From Chara braunii (taxonomy: Eukaryota; Streptophyta; Charophyceae; Charales; Characeae), in the NCBI GenBank assembly GCA_003427395.1, contig BFEA01000992.1, positions 74,902-122,041 on the forward strand: 47,140 nt of DNA. Direction: 5' to 3'. This document shows, in pieces, positions 1 through 10,310 of the stretch. Each line of letters begins with the position of its first letter. Position 1 is the stretch's first letter. A program made the position numbers and the translations under genes. The notes below the pieces were generated by a model. The model saw only the letters and a program-made list of their open reading frames with translations, had not been told where the DNA came from and ran no database searches.

Positions 1-38
1 GGGCGGCGGCGGGGGTCGTCCGGCGGTGGCGGGGTTGG

Positions 39-1303
39 ATGAACCCCGCGGGGGGGGTCCGGGGTCCGCAGCCTAACACCGGCTTTGCCCCCGGGGTTCC
101 CCGCTCGACAACGCTGGCCCTAAGGGACTCCGCGGGTTTCGAAAGAGTCGTCGAGGTAGTCTTTATGGGAGGAGGAGTGGACGTACGGGAGTATATGAAG
201 AAGAGTCTGGACATGGCGCTCCGGAGCATGCATACCCAAAGGAGCGACGGTCCCCGCAGGTACGAAAGGCAGCCTCCCTGGCGTCCCGGTCAACGTTGGG
301 GAGGAGGACCCCCGGGTTGGCGAAGCGAGCCCGGTAACCAAGGGAACTGGAAGGGCGACCGAGAGGCTGTAGGGAACCGGGCCTCGGAATGGGGGAATTC
401 CCATTGGAAGGATGCAAGGGACAGAAGATGGGGAGACCCTCCCCAACCTAGGAACGCGAGGGCGCGTCCTGAGGTGAGTCAGGCTAGGACGCCGCAGCCT
501 CTCGGCCCTTCCGCTACCCTGGGAGCGGCACCTCAAGTAGCCCCTCGTCCTAACAATCCGCCGGCTCGAAGCGGGTGTATCTACTGCAATGAAGACGGTC
601 ACATCAAGCGGGAGTGCCCTTACCTCACGGAAGCCTTGAGGTTGGGGATGGTGAAATTGAATGAGAACAAGTGGGTAGTTTGGGGGGATGATGGGTAGGA
701 GGTCTCCTTCTATCCCTCGATGAAGGTCAATGTGGATAAAAGGATAGCCCTTCAAGAGGCGAGATTGGGGAAGAAGCCCGAGGTTCGGGGAACCTCTAAC
801 TTATCCCGCGTCCAAATGACGGAGGCACTAGGAGGCGTGTCCATAAGGGAGCCCCAGGTGTTGAGCGTTAAATTCGTTAAAACCAAGCCCGAAGAAGAAG
901 GGTTTTGCCTAAGAGTGAGGACCCAAGTTGGGGTCGAGCCATCTAAGAGCAAGAAACTCGCTACCGAAGGAGGAAAAAGGAGCGGCGACGACGACCAACC
1001 GATGGTCGACGCCAAAGTCACTGAAGAGAGGAAGGGATAAGAGCCCGCATCACCTAAATCACCTAGGAAGAAAGGGCCAAAGAAGTTCGAGATGAAAGCA
1101 CCTTGGACGAGGTAGACACGGTAGCCCCCTTGCGAAGGACTTTGATGCAGCCAATGCAGTGCACACTCCTTGAGTACTTAGCGGCTAGCAAGAACGCAAG
1201 AGAAGAGTTCTTAGGCATCACCAAGAAGGTGAGAATTCCGCTCGCGGGAGGACCAACGGTTCCTGGAGATGGACCCGCCAAGGAGGAGGTGCAGTCGTCT
1301 TGA
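39..1303 (+). pseudogene. Gag of Gypsy element A with CCHC zinc knuckle
   Basis: A low-complexity R/G/P/W-rich protein leads to one retroviral-type zinc knuckle near residue 180, CIYCNEDGHIKREC, which keeps the C-x2-C-x4-H-x4-C spacing that binds genomic RNA in Gag proteins. The first open stretch ends at TAG 696-698 and continues in the same frame (720-1040) to TAA 1038, so 696 is probably a nonsense mutation. A further basic/acidic stretch in another frame (1103-1303) links to the protease. The ATG at 39 lies close to the window edge and the real Gag start may lie upstream. The zinc knuckle makes the Gag call firm; the borders of the pieces after 720 are less certain. Confidence 0.8.
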
Positions 1304-1309
1304 ATAACG

Positions 1310-1987
1310 ATGGAAGAACTGGCGGCGAGTTTTTTTTCGGAAGAAGAATCTAAGAAATTTTATGTGTTTGGGAGTGGTCAGCTCCAAGCCGTGGTGAGTG
1401 GGAAAAAGATGAGGGCGCTGGTGGACAACGGGTCTGAGTCCACCGTATGTACGGACTCAATCGCAAAGGAATTGGGGCTGGAAGTGGATAGAGGAGTATC
1501 CATGTCCATGGTCGTTGCGGACAATAAGCTCCAACCGGCGGAAGGAGTATGTCACAGCCCCTTGATTGAGGTCACGGGAGTGGAGACGACAGTCCCCATT
1601 TTCTCGGTAAAGGAGTGTTCTTCCTAGCTGATCCTGGGGAGGACCTGGCTGAGCGAGGTACACGCCACCACGGTCGACCTCCCTGACGGGAGTCAGACCA
1701 TCTCGATCCAAAGTCCGGACGGTATCCGGGTGGTTCTGAAGACGGTGGATGCTCAGGACGAGCAGAACAGGACTAGTATTCCAAGGAGGAAGGAAGCCCA
1801 GTCGCCAGTGTGCCGGGTCCGATTAGAAGAGACGCCCTTTACCAACAAAGAAGCCCCGGGAGACCGGGTGGACGTCGAGGATGTTGGAGGACGGATTATA
1901 ATCGATGGGATAGGGTACGAGAAAGAGGACGAAAAGGAGGAATTCGGTGGGTGCGTCAGGCTCTCTTTTCTGGAGGAATCCCCCTAG
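1310..1987 (+). pseudogene. Aspartic protease region of Gypsy element A
   Basis: Residues around 1410-1450 read ALVDNGSESTVC. This aligns with the retropepsin active-site loop (ALxDxGS/T) but has DNGS where D-S/T-G is usual, so the catalytic motif looks altered. About 70 codons on, behind a TAG at 1625-1627, the same frame continues with LILGRTWL, the conserved second protease signature of Gypsy elements (I/L-L-G-R-D/T-W-L). The protease domain is therefore one unit broken by a nonsense codon. The stretch then runs to TAG 1985 as an acidic linker. In this family the protease cuts the Gag-Pol polyprotein; here it cannot be functional. Confidence 0.8.
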
Positions 1988-3611
1988 CCGGCGGAATTAA
2001 GAAGCATAAAACCGTGGCGGAAAAAGTGAAGCCCACTGCGATCAGTCGGGATAGAGCGGGGGAAACCTCGATATCGGAGGAAGAAATCGCCGATATCATT
2101 AGGAAGCGGAAGAAGACCGAAGTGCAGAGAATTACTGCCGACAGGCTAGCGAGAATGGACATAGGGGATGGGAACCTCACCGAGCAAGAGAAGGAGTATG
2201 TGGCTATGATCCTGAAGGGTTGCGACAAGGCCATAGCCTTTGACGACTCGGAAAGAGGAAGGATCGACCCGAGGTACGCCAAGCCAGCTCGGATCCACAC
2301 GATCCCCCACGTACCTTGGAAAGATAGGCCTCCGTGGAAGTACGCGCAAAAAGAAAAGGAGGAGATAGTGACCTTGATCAAAGAGAAGATAAGACGTTTG
2401 TTGCGGAGCCTTGTAAAAGTGCCTATTCTAACAATTGGTTCTTTCTGAGAAAAGGGGGGAGCAACAAGTTGAGGTGGATCCAAAATCTCCAAAGGACCAA
2501 CGCGGTCACGATAAGGGATATAGGGTCTATACCTGAGGCTGATCTACTTGCGGAAGGATCGGCAGGTCGTTCGATTTACTCGGTCTGCGATCTCTTCCCG
2601 GGCTACGATGAGATTCCGTTGGACTATAGTGATAGGCATATGACCGCAATGCAAATGATGGTAGTACCCATGGGGTGGACCAACGGAGTGGCCGTGTTCC
2701 AAAGGGTCATGATCGCAGTCCTCAAGGAATTCATACTGGACAAAGCGGAAGTCTTTCTTGACGACTTTCCGATAAAAGGGTCAGTCCAAAGGGATGAAAC
2801 AGAGGTCTTTTCCGGAGTAAGGAAGTTTGTGGTAGATCATATGGTGGATGTGACGGAGGTCCTCACAAAATTAGAGGACGCCAACCTTACCGTGAGCGGG
2901 ACTAAGAGTCGCTGGGGAGTGTCGTCAATCAAGATATTGGGGTTTATCTGCAACAAGGATGGGCGGAGGCCCGATCCCGCGAAGCTGGAGAAATTGATGA
3001 CCTGGCTGTCACCGCTAAAATCAATCACGGAGGTTAGACAATTTCTAGGAGTGGTGGACTATTGGAGGATTTTTATAAGAGCCTACAGCGAGAAGGCGGA
3101 GCCACTTAGGCGACTGTTTAGGAAAATAGAGAGTTGGGTCTGGGGAGAGGAACATGCTGCAGTCATGGAAACCCTCAAAGGGGAGTTCCGCGAAGGAGGG
3201 CAAGTCCTAGGCATTCCTTTCTTCGAGGACAAGGGGAACCGCCCTTTTATAGTCTCTACGGATGCTGGGCCCTGCTCCGTTGGAGGGCTTCTATCACAAA
3301 AGGATCAGGACGGAAAGGAGAGACCCCTCCGATTTGAGAGTCGATCCTTAAATCCCGCTGAGAGGAACTATAGCCAGTTCAAGAAGGAAGTGTTGGGAGT
3401 ATTGCATTGCCTGAAAACCTTCCGTCACTACATCTACGGGAGGCGGTTCCTCCTAAGAGTAGATCCGACCGCGGTAGCCGCCGTCCTTCAAAAGGACTTT
3501 TCGCTAATAGACCCTACTATTGCTAGATGGAGGATCCATATCAGGCTCTACGACTATAGGGTCGAAAGAATCTCCGGGACCAAAAATCAGGTCGCAGACG
3601 GGTTATCCTGA
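1988..3611 (+). pseudogene. Reverse transcriptase and RNase H of Gypsy element A
   Basis: The N-terminal RT part is read in one frame up to about 2395 and then moves to the frame of 2334-3611. Seen in order: AYSNNWFFLRK, LRWIQNLQRTNAVT, the palm motif VCDLFPGYDEIPLD, a short gap relative to the family after HMTAM, PMGWTNGVAVFQ, and the catalytic box as VFLDDF (usual YxDD/FxDD). The thumb/connection contains KSRWG and FLGVVDYWRIFI. RNase H begins at FIVSTDAG (about 3248) and continues through ERNYSQFKKEVLGVL to NQVADGLS, where TGA 3609 replaces the usual continuation. The domain order RT-RNase H fits Ty3/Gypsy. The frameshift and stop make it inactive, although most catalytic residues survive. 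Confidence 0.92.
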
Positions 3612-5342
3612 CTCCCCATCCAGGAAAAGGATTATCCAAAGTTGGAGGAGATAACTCTATCAATGACCAAGGACGAGGTGATCCAAATCGCCGCTAATAA
3701 GGCGCAAGTGGCTGTGACCGCTCAAGAGAAAGAAGTCTCTAGGGTGTTCCTCGCTAAGTGTACGACGGGAAGTACCGTGATATAGGGTTGTATTTAGCAG
3801 GTAGGGAAGGAGGCACCGAGGTAATGAAAGGGAGGCGTTGAGGTATTGCCTACGAGGGGGGCACCTTTTTAAGAGACCCACCAAGTTTGAAATTCCCATG
3901 AGAGTGTTTTGCGATCCGGAGGAAAGAAAGGCAGTAATAGACGAATTACACGACGGGGTCGTCGGCGGGCACCAAGGGGTAAAAGGGACATTTGACAAAG
4001 TTCAGCGACTGTATTGGTGGGATGGGCAATACGGATAAGTCAAGAAGTACTGTTCAACCTGTGATACAGTCCGGTACAAGGAGTCCCTAGTTCCGTCTCT
4101 TCCCACCGTGCCGGGTGAGAAGGTTCATATAGACTTAGTCACCATGCCCAAGGGAGTCGGCGGGCTCAGGTACATAATCAATGTCCGCGACGACCTCACT
4201 GGTTTTGTGGAAGCTAAGGCCATCAGGAAGAAGACGGCCGAGGAGGTGAGTGACTTTCTCTCCTGGAATATATCGCAAGGTACGGGTGCGTCGGGAAGGT
4301 CGTCATGGATAGAGGATCCGAATTCCTAAGTCAGAAGGTCAAGACGATATTGGAAAAGGCGGGGATCAAGGCTGCCTACACGACCGCCTATCAACCCCAA
4401 AGCAATGCCCCGGTCGAAAAAGGTCACCAAACACTTGTAGATACCTTAGCAAAGTGGTGCAAGGGGCGTTGGGAGCAATGGCCGAAATACTTGCGCTATG
4501 CAGTTTGGGCCGACAACATCATGGTCAAATCGAGCACAGGGTATCCTCCTTATGCGCTTTGGTTTGGTAGGCACTGCCCTTTGCCCATCGAATTTCACGT
4601 CGACACTTGGACGAGTATCTCGTGGAAGTCCAACATGAAGAGGACTGAACTATTGGAGGCTAGGATACAACAAATATCCGAAAACCTTGACGCAGGACTT
4701 GCCGAGGCGGGGGAAAACATCGAGAAGGAGAGAGTGAAAGGGAAAGAAAGGTGGGACAAAAACCTGCGGGTCCGGCAAAAGCCAATACGGACTAGTGACC
4801 TCGTCCTGATGTACGACTCGTCGCTAGAGAAAACTTGGAGCAGGAAGCTAGCCAACAGGTGGTTGGGGTCATACCGAGTCTTAAAAATATTGGATGGAGA
4901 GGCGTACCATCTTGCCGAATTGGACGAGACTAGGTTACGGGACCCTGTCGCGGGGGCCCGCCTCAAGTTTTTTAGATGCAGAGAGAGCCTTAGAGATGAA
5001 CCAAACAGGAAGGGCAAGGAAGCGGTCGACGCAGGAGTAACCATTACCCGCGAGGAAGAAGAGACTTCGAAGCAGGGAGCCTCTTCGGGACCGCCTAAGA
5101 GGGGGTATAAGGTTTGGAAACCTCCCCTGCCAAAAACCCTTAGAAGGAAGAAACGACCAAGGGAGGATGACAGTGATACCGACCAATTAGGAAAACGCAG
5201 GGTGAGAGAAAGAAGGAACGCCTCCAGGAAAGCCTTGAGAATCAAGCGTGAGAGGGAGGAGAGAAAGCGAAAGAGAGAAAGGCGCAAGAGAAAGATGGGA
5301 TTGTTTCTGGGGGAAGGGTGGGAGAAAGGCAGTATTGGATGA
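3612..5342 (+). pseudogene. Integrase and basic C-terminus of Gypsy element A
   Basis: The linker after RNase H shifts frame near 3760 and again near 3840. The zinc-binding HHCC module is visible as ELHDGVVGGHQG, then after a TAA at 4036 in the same frame KKYCSTC. The catalytic core follows: first D in HIDLV (about 4132), second D in MDRGSEF (4308) and E in APVEKGHQ (about 4416), with 35 residues between the last two, the classic D,D35E. A frameshift near 4275 separates the first aspartate from the rest. From 4305 the frame stays open for 345 codons and ends in a strongly basic K/R/E-rich tail with no recognisable chromodomain. The stop TGA lies at 5340-5342. The element's integrase would insert its cDNA into the genome; this copy is dead. 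Confidence 0.9.
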
Positions 5343-5350
5343 AGTTTGAC

Positions 5351-6012
5351 TGGGTCTTTCCCATAAGTTTGGGGAGACCCAATGTTGTGTTTATTTCTGA
5401 ATTGCTTGGAGAACCAGACATGTTCCATAAGTTTGGGTGGACTGGTTGCTCTAACTTGTGAGGGCTGACTGTGGTTGACTTTTCTGGGACCAAGCATATT
5501 CCACAAGTTTGGGTGGCTTGGTCGCCTTGTTTGCTTTGGGTTTCCTTCAGTTTCTTTTTTGTTTTTGGCTTTGAGATAAATGAACCAGGTTGAGGACCGA
5601 GACATGTTCCATAAGTTTTGGTGGTCTTGGTCCGACGCCTCGCACATGCTGGAACCAGAAGGTTACAAACTGGCTATATTATATTATCTATGAACAGGCT
5701 ACTCAGGCAAGGTCCCATAAGTTTGGGTGGCCTGAGTATAGCCCTATCACCAACTGAAGAGAGTACTAATTAAGAATAAACTTGTGGTACGAAGGGGCAG
5801 ACTGAGTCTTGAGTTGAAGATGATCGGCTCAGTTATATGCTACCTCAAAAGACTAAGTGCAGACAATTATATAAATTTTGGATATTTAAACAGTCCAGGG
5901 CGGCTAGAGTGGCCTAGTCACATGCCCAAAGAAGAGAAAAGTTGTTGTCCCATGTGTTTGTGTATACTTCATGGCTGAGCTAGACATGTTCCATAAGTTT
6001 GGGTGGTCTAGC
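5351..6012. repeat. Six-member hairpin array: conserved loop, covarying stems
   Basis: Six short inverted repeats share a loop near ATGTTCCATAAGTTTGGGTG, but each has its own stem. Stem arms: 5351-5357/5375-5381 (7 bp); 5412-5419/5440-5447 (8 positions, one A-A mismatch); 5488-5495/5516-5523 (8 bp); 5594-5603/5624-5633 (10 bp, one G-U); 5700-5708/5730-5738 (9 bp); 5979-5985/6006-6012 (7 bp). The loop is 20 nt in four, 21 in the fifth and 17 in the first, and it is closed by a C-G pair in five of six. The left arms (TGGGTCT, AACCAGAC, GACCAAGC, GGACCGAGAC, TACTCAGGC, GCTAGAC) differ from each other while pairing with their own right arm. The array starts 9 nt after the integrase stop of element A. 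Confidence 0.85.
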
Positions 6013-6228
6013 CTTATGCCCTATGTAAGCGGGGTACAAGGGAGGTCACTACTTAGTCTGAGTTTCAGCTGATAGTTAGTTGCTTTAGTTGTTCGCCACG
6101 TGCTAGAGTCATAGGAGTTAGTTTCAATTCCTGCACTTTCTAAGCTAAGTTTTTTTTTACTTAGATCAATTTCTGCATTTTCTGGGATTTTTTGTTATAC
6201 TTGGCTTTGTATAAATTTTGGTAAGCTA
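6013..6228. other. Linker without gene
   Basis: AT-richer sequence between the hairpin array and the next repeat block. I see no open frame of note and no further copy of the hairpin loop motif here. Confidence 0.5.
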
Positions 6229-6525
6229 CTTTCTCTACGGGAAGCGCTGCCGAAATTTCTGCAAATCCAAGGAGTTAGTCAACTTTCGACTTTTCAAAGT
6301 TCAACTTGTCTAAAGTTTATATGGCTTATTAAAAATCTGGGAAGTCTCATTTTCTAAAGGGAGTGCTGCCCAAATTTTTGCTAATTCAGGGAGTTAGACA
6401 AAATTTGACTTTGGAAAGTCAAAGACTATTTTTGGCTTCATATTCGGGCTGATATAAATTCTGGAAAGGCACTTTTCCTACGGGAAGCGCTGCCGAAATT
6501 TTCTTAGTTTGAAGGAGTTAGATTA
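6229..6525. repeat. Three degenerate tandem copies, period about 120 bp
   Basis: A block reading roughly ACTTTCTCTACGGGAAGCGC, then TGCCGAAATTT and later GGAGTTAG, occurs near 6229-6280, 6348-6402 and 6471-6521. The middle copy is the most diverged (AAAGGGAGTGCTGCCCAAA). Between the blocks the sequence also matches loosely (a TTTGACTT...AAAGTCAA segment after copies one and two). It may be part of the 3' non-coding region or LTR of element A, but I found no second LTR to compare. Confidence 0.7.
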
Positions 6526-7235
6526 TATTTCGACAGGTGGCGATTTTGGCAATCCACTTTGTATAGAGGAGATTCTGTCACGGTTTACCTTTCTTTTGGC
6601 ATTTGCTTAGAGGTAGACTTAGGCTTAGTTAATTATGATATTTTGAGTGAGATCGTGATATGGAGATTATTTTCCATGAACTTATAGACTTAGTTTGGGA
6701 TTGACCTGTCTTGTGTTACAGGTCTTCTTGATCGATTGATTCAGGATTTTGACTAGTTTCAGCTTGATCTTACGAGGATCATCTTCTGTTATCACTGATA
6801 ACAGGCCGGTTGCCGATTCGTCGGTCTACGACTCAACTCCAATCCACTCCTGCCACTCAACCTAACGGCTTTAGCCTTGTGATTTGAATTGTTTTATTGT
6901 GTTTTCACCCGGACTTTATTTTGAATGGTCATTTAAAGAAAAGTACTGAGTATTTTATTTTGAGAGTTGCACCAACAGTGAGGCTTGTATGGCTAAAAGC
7001 AAGGAGTGTGAGTGCAAAGAATAGTTGAAGTTGACCGCGTGTAGTGCATGGACTTTTTGGCTGGATCTTTGATGTGATTGCAGGTATGTTTGGTGATTCG
7101 GACTTTGGATTTTGACTGCCTACGCTCACATACATATATATATGGCTGAGAGGAGCTCCACTGTAATTGTGAAAAGTGATCGTCACATATTAATAACCCT
7201 TATATTTATGTGATATATATATGTTTTGAGTGTTT
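6526..7235. other. AT-rich non-coding stretch
   Basis: No gene seen. The sequence is T-rich, with a short ATATATAT run near 7134 and another near 7213. It may still belong to the tail of element A; nothing in it proves this. Confidence 0.4.
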
Positions 7236-7259
7236 CGCGCGGTCTACTGAGACCACGCG
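7236..7259. repeat. 10-bp hairpin with 4-nt loop
   Basis: CGCGCGGTCT (7236-7245) and AGACCACGCG (7250-7259) are inverted complements with one C-A mismatch around the loop ACTG. It marks the change from AT-rich to GC-rich sequence and could be an element end or a transcript hairpin. Confidence 0.6.
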
Positions 7260-8421
7260 TAAAGGTTAAACAGATCGTGCGTTCGAGAGACGAGGGAGAT
7301 CCCCTGTTATCCTTTGTTTTTTAGATTTCTATGGTTGGACGTTGTACTCTGTGGCAGCCGTCAAAGTCAAACCCCTTGACTTCTCTCCAGACCCTAGATG
7401 ATGGAGCTGGTCTCCAGGGCGATAAGAGGGTGTGGTTTTCAACCGCACTTGGCGGTTGTCCAGCGTCGAGAGATCAATCCCTCAAGGCACGTGTCAGCCG
7501 ACACCTGAGTGTCGAATGCGACCCTCGAGATCAACGAGGACCGAACGAGCATGGGTACTACATAGTACGCCATCATTACAACCGTTTGCGCACGCTTGCA
7601 TTGCGAGTCGATATGAGTTAGCCCTGCGCCCGCGCGGTTTTATACTAAGTCTCGCGCGCGACGCCTGTCCGATTTCCGCATCGGAAAGTTATGGGATGGC
7701 TACCGAGGGACTAAGAGGGTTGTCGCGTTGTTTATATCGTGTCGTTTCGTGCATATGTTGTGTGTGTTCTATTTCTATGTTCCTTGTAGTGGTGTGCGCG
7801 TGGCATGTGGAAAGCGTCCTAGTCAACCGGTGACGAGTCGCGCTTGGGACCTCAGCCCCCTAAGATGTCGGTTCGTGTGCGGGTCCGATAGAGGCGTAGT
7901 ACCGCGCGTGCCCCCTATGCTACAGCAAACGAGAAACGCCCTCGGCTGGTCCACCTCTGCGATTGCAACTGATCAGCTTTCGTACTGTGGACTGGTAGCT
8001 CGGTGGGGATACGCCCACCGAAGGGAGGTGACAGCTCCCGTAAGGTGGAGGTAAGTCGTGCCTCGCGTAGGCCCTATCCTGTGGTAGGGGCTCGCGAGAG
8101 GTATGGCTGGCACACTCGGCTGGAGCGGCTTGCGGAAGGTTCATGTATGTATCGCGACGAGGATTAAATGCCAACTCCTGCGTGACGCCGCCGGGAGGGT
8201 CCCGTGTTGCCTTGTGCGGTGCCGGACCGATGCGCTCGACCGCGGGTTGTTCATGTGAGACTCGGTGAGAGCAATAATGGGTGGAGGCGTCGTGTGATAA
8301 TGTTGTGTGTTAGAATGGATGTTTGTGGGTCTGCTTTAGTTTTTAGACAATATGTTTTATCGATATGCATGGGTTCTCCTCACTTATAATTACTTGTTTA
8401 ACAATACATATACTAATATTC
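7260..8421. other. GC/CpG-rich unidentified region
   Basis: The composition changes abruptly to CG-rich. Open frames here are short and overlap each other in several frames, which suggests composition rather than coding. Small palindromes occur, for example TCCGAT...ATCGGA near 7668-7685 and GTACT...AGTAC near 7555. It could be an LTR or leader of an element I cannot classify. I assign no gene. Confidence 0.4.
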
Positions 8422-8512
8422 TGGGTTACCAGCCGCTCCGCCTGGGTCCCCAAAGCTGGCACGGGGTAGGGTTCTCACAGCCCCAGCCCCGGCCCATATC
8501 CCACCTCACGAC
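8422..8512 (+). repeat. Inverted repeat copy 1 (partner at 10208-10310)
   Basis: The block TTACCAGCCGCTCCGCC, then GGGTCCCCAAAGCTGGCACG and later CCCCGGCCCATATCCCAC matches the reverse complement of 10208-10310. Both ends match, and the middle differs by insertion or divergence. The two copies enclose about 1.7 kb. They may be the ends of a DNA element or two separate insertions of a short repeat. Confidence 0.75.
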
Positions 8513-8566
8513 CCAGTTGCCCGAACCCGTTGCCCGACCCAATTGCGCGACCCAGTTGCCCGGCAG
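8508..8566. repeat. Short tandem repeat, unit near GACCCAGTTGCCCG
   Basis: Four imperfect copies of a 14-15 bp unit (CGACCCAGTTGCCCG, AACCCGTTGCCCG, ACCCAATTGCGCG, ACCCAGTTGCCCG) stand head to tail. The motif CCCAGTTGCCCGGC recurs inverted-partner-side near 10236. Confidence 0.75.
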
Positions 8567-8805
8567 GGTTGTGACAGCCTCGGCCTTGGGGGTCAGATGC
8601 GGTGGTCTCCTGACCCCGCCTCGGGAGGGGCCAAAAAGAAACAAATCAAAAAACAAATTAAAAAATAAAACTAAAAATACGGAGGGGGTGCGCAGCGGAT
8701 GCCTGCACACCCTGGGCCTAACGGCAAAATGCAGTTTTGGCCCCACCTCGGACGCCCCCCCCCGAGGCTGCACCCTCCACTGGTGAGCTCGGGGTGGCCC
8801 TGGGC

Positions 8806-8948
8806 GCGGGGCCTAGGGTGGGGCCGAGTGGGGTGAGGGGCGAGGGATGGTTGGGAGCGGGGGTGGGGTGCAGGGCCGGGGGCGGGAGCTGGGGCATGGG
8901 TGCGGGGCCGGGGGAGGGGGATGGGGCGGGGGAGGGCACTGGGGTTGG
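8806..8948 (+). repeat. G-rich tract with G-quadruplex potential
   Basis: The plus strand holds more than ten runs of three to six G separated by short spacers, such as GGGCCGGGGGCGGG near 8874-8887. This satisfies the usual sequence pattern for G-quadruplexes many times over. Long open frames here (P-rich on the minus strand) are a composition effect. Confidence 0.75.
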
Positions 8949-9234
8949 TATTATTTGTTTATTTTTTTTCTCTTTTTTCTAGGAATATATTTAAGCGCTC
9001 AGACATGTATAAATTATTTTATTACTCTATTGCAGGTACATGAAGAAATCAAGGTTCAACTTCCTTCTGCTGATCATATGTCAGATTGATCACGAGAAAA
9101 GGTCGACGTCCGAAATCGACAGAATAAGCTCACGTACAAACCGTTACAAGAAGCGAAGACTTCTTTGTTGATATCTCAACAACAACCATCGACTGCAATG
9201 CGTGTATATATTTCAAGAGGTAAACATTTCTCTT

Positions 9235-9380
9235 CTCAGCATGCTTGCTTGCCTGCATACCTACCTGTCTGCTACCTGCCTGTTTGGTTGGTCCACCCTC
9301 TCCCTCCTTGCTTGCGTGTCTATCTACCTGGCTTGCCTGTCTAGCTTTTTGCCTGCCCAACTCTCCTCCCTGCTTGAACT
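9235..9380. repeat. Degenerate pyrimidine-rich tetranucleotide tract
   Basis: Repeats of CTTG, CTGC, CTAC and TACC (for example CTTGCTTGCC and CTACCTGCCTG) make a simple-sequence tract. The apparent cysteine/leucine-rich open frames across it are not coding. Confidence 0.7.
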
Positions 9381-9970
9381 GTATGCAAGCTACTGTTGAT
9401 AAAAACCCTCTCCTAATTTTGATGCAAGGCGGTTCAGCACTGACTTTTTCAATCCAAGAAAGAACAGGAGAAGAAACAAATGAGAAAAAAATAAAAAAAA
9501 AATAAGAAATGTCCCTGTGATATGGTCAGGTCTTAAAGTGCAGTGCGTTGTGGGCGGATTCGTGTCACAAATTTGCTATGAATCTCCCTGTCTCAATTAT
9601 TATTTTTCAAATTTTCACTACACTTAAAATTATCGTTGGTATTATTCACAATCTTCCTCAATATTATATTATTATTATTCAACCTATGTAGTGTACATAT
9701 ATTTTTGTTCACAATGATTATTTATAAAATTACCTTTTTTTAGGGCTGAGCTGCCCGGTCGGGCAGCAGGGCCAGTGCGACTTGGACCCTCTTGCTCGGG
9801 TCACTCGAGCGAGTAAAAATAATAGTCGAAGCTTTTTTTTTTACCCCTCACCCTGATTGTGGGGCATTTTTGCGCCCTCCAAGAGGGACCCAAATCCGGG
9901 TTTTTTTTTTTTTTTCATGTCGTTTTGGAGTTGGGGGGAGGGGGTAATGGAAGGTCTTGAAAGGCCTTTA
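9381..9970. other. AT-rich intergenic DNA
   Basis: A-rich near 9484-9505, then AT-rich DNA with poly-T runs at 9832-9842 and 9901-9914. A GGGCAGC/GCCCGGTCGGGC palindromic patch lies near 9744-9768 (GCTGCCCGGTCGGGCAGC is self-complementary around TCG). No gene. Confidence 0.5.
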
Positions 9971-10135
9971 AAGGGGGTGAGATGATTCTCCTTACATTAT
10001 TTTATTTTTTTAATTCAAATTTTGTGCAGATTTTGGAAGTGACCCTCACGACTTTGAAAGGGGGTGAGATGATTCTCCTTACATTATTTTATTTTTAATT
10101 CAATTTTTGTGCATACTTTGGAAGTCACCCTCAAC
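9971..10135. repeat. Tandem duplication, period 87 bp
   Basis: AAGGGGGTGAGATGATTCTC begins at 9971 and again at 10058. Each copy runs through TTACATTATTTTATTTTT and TTGGAAGT(G/C)ACCCTCA. The copies are nearly identical, so the duplication is recent. Confidence 0.9.
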
Positions 10136-10200
10136 CAAAAGTTGTTTGGTTTGCTATTCTGTACAACATACTTTTTTTCCAAAAAAAATTTGATTTTTGT
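10119..10200 (+). repeat. Dispersed repeat, copy 1 (copy 2 at 24878-24960)
   Basis: GAAGTCACCCTCAACCAAAAG, with GTACAACA followed by T-, A- and T-rich runs, matches 24878-24960 (GAAGTGACCCTCAGCC, AAAAGTTGGT, GGACAACA, same T-rich tail). The copies lie in the same orientation about 14.8 kb apart. The poly-T at the right end would be a poly-A tail on the minus strand, so a SINE-like origin is possible. Confidence 0.65.
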
Positions 10201-10207
10201 TTTTTTT

Positions 10208-10310
10208 TGTGGGATATGGGCCGGGACCCCCCCGGCCCAGTTGCCCGGCTAGGCGTCCCGGGCAAGTCCCGTGCCAGCTTTGGGGACCCAAGCGGCATGG
10301 CTGGTAGCCC
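10208..10310 (-). repeat. Inverted repeat copy 2 (partner at 8422-8512)
   Basis: Reverse-complement counterpart of 8422-8512: GTGGGATATGGGCCGGGACC at one end and CGTGCCAGCTTTGGGGACCC, then GGCTGGTAGCCC, at the other. An internal stretch CCCGGCTAGGCGTCCCGGG is itself nearly palindromic. Confidence 0.75.

Larger units (their letters stand above)
1..5342 (+). mobile_element. Ty3/Gypsy LTR retrotransposon A, 5' end outside window, decayed
   Basis: Gag zinc knuckle, aspartic protease, reverse transcriptase, RNase H and integrase follow each other on the plus strand in the Ty3/Gypsy order (integrase after RNase H, unlike Ty1/Copia). The reading frame changes at least five times (near 1050, 1985, 2395, 3760, 3840 and 4275) and there are in-frame stops at 696, 1301, 1625, 3609 and 4036, so no intact polyprotein remains. 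The region is richer in GC than the DNA after 5342. No 5' LTR or primer-binding site is in the window, and I could not fix the 3' LTR; the hairpin array at 5351-6012 begins just behind the last stop. The class is well supported by motifs; the sub-lineage is not. Confidence 0.93.

Noticed and set aside
4595-5647. 350-codon minus-strand frame opposite the integrase
   Set aside because: It mirrors the integrase C-terminus and hairpin array of element A; S/L/F-rich without a motif.
5351-6012. CRISPR array
   Set aside because: Spacing is irregular, the constant part is a hairpin loop rather than a direct repeat with unique spacers of equal length, no cas gene is near, and the DNA is eukaryotic.
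8718-8982. Proline-rich or glycine-rich protein
   Set aside because: Created by the G-rich tract.
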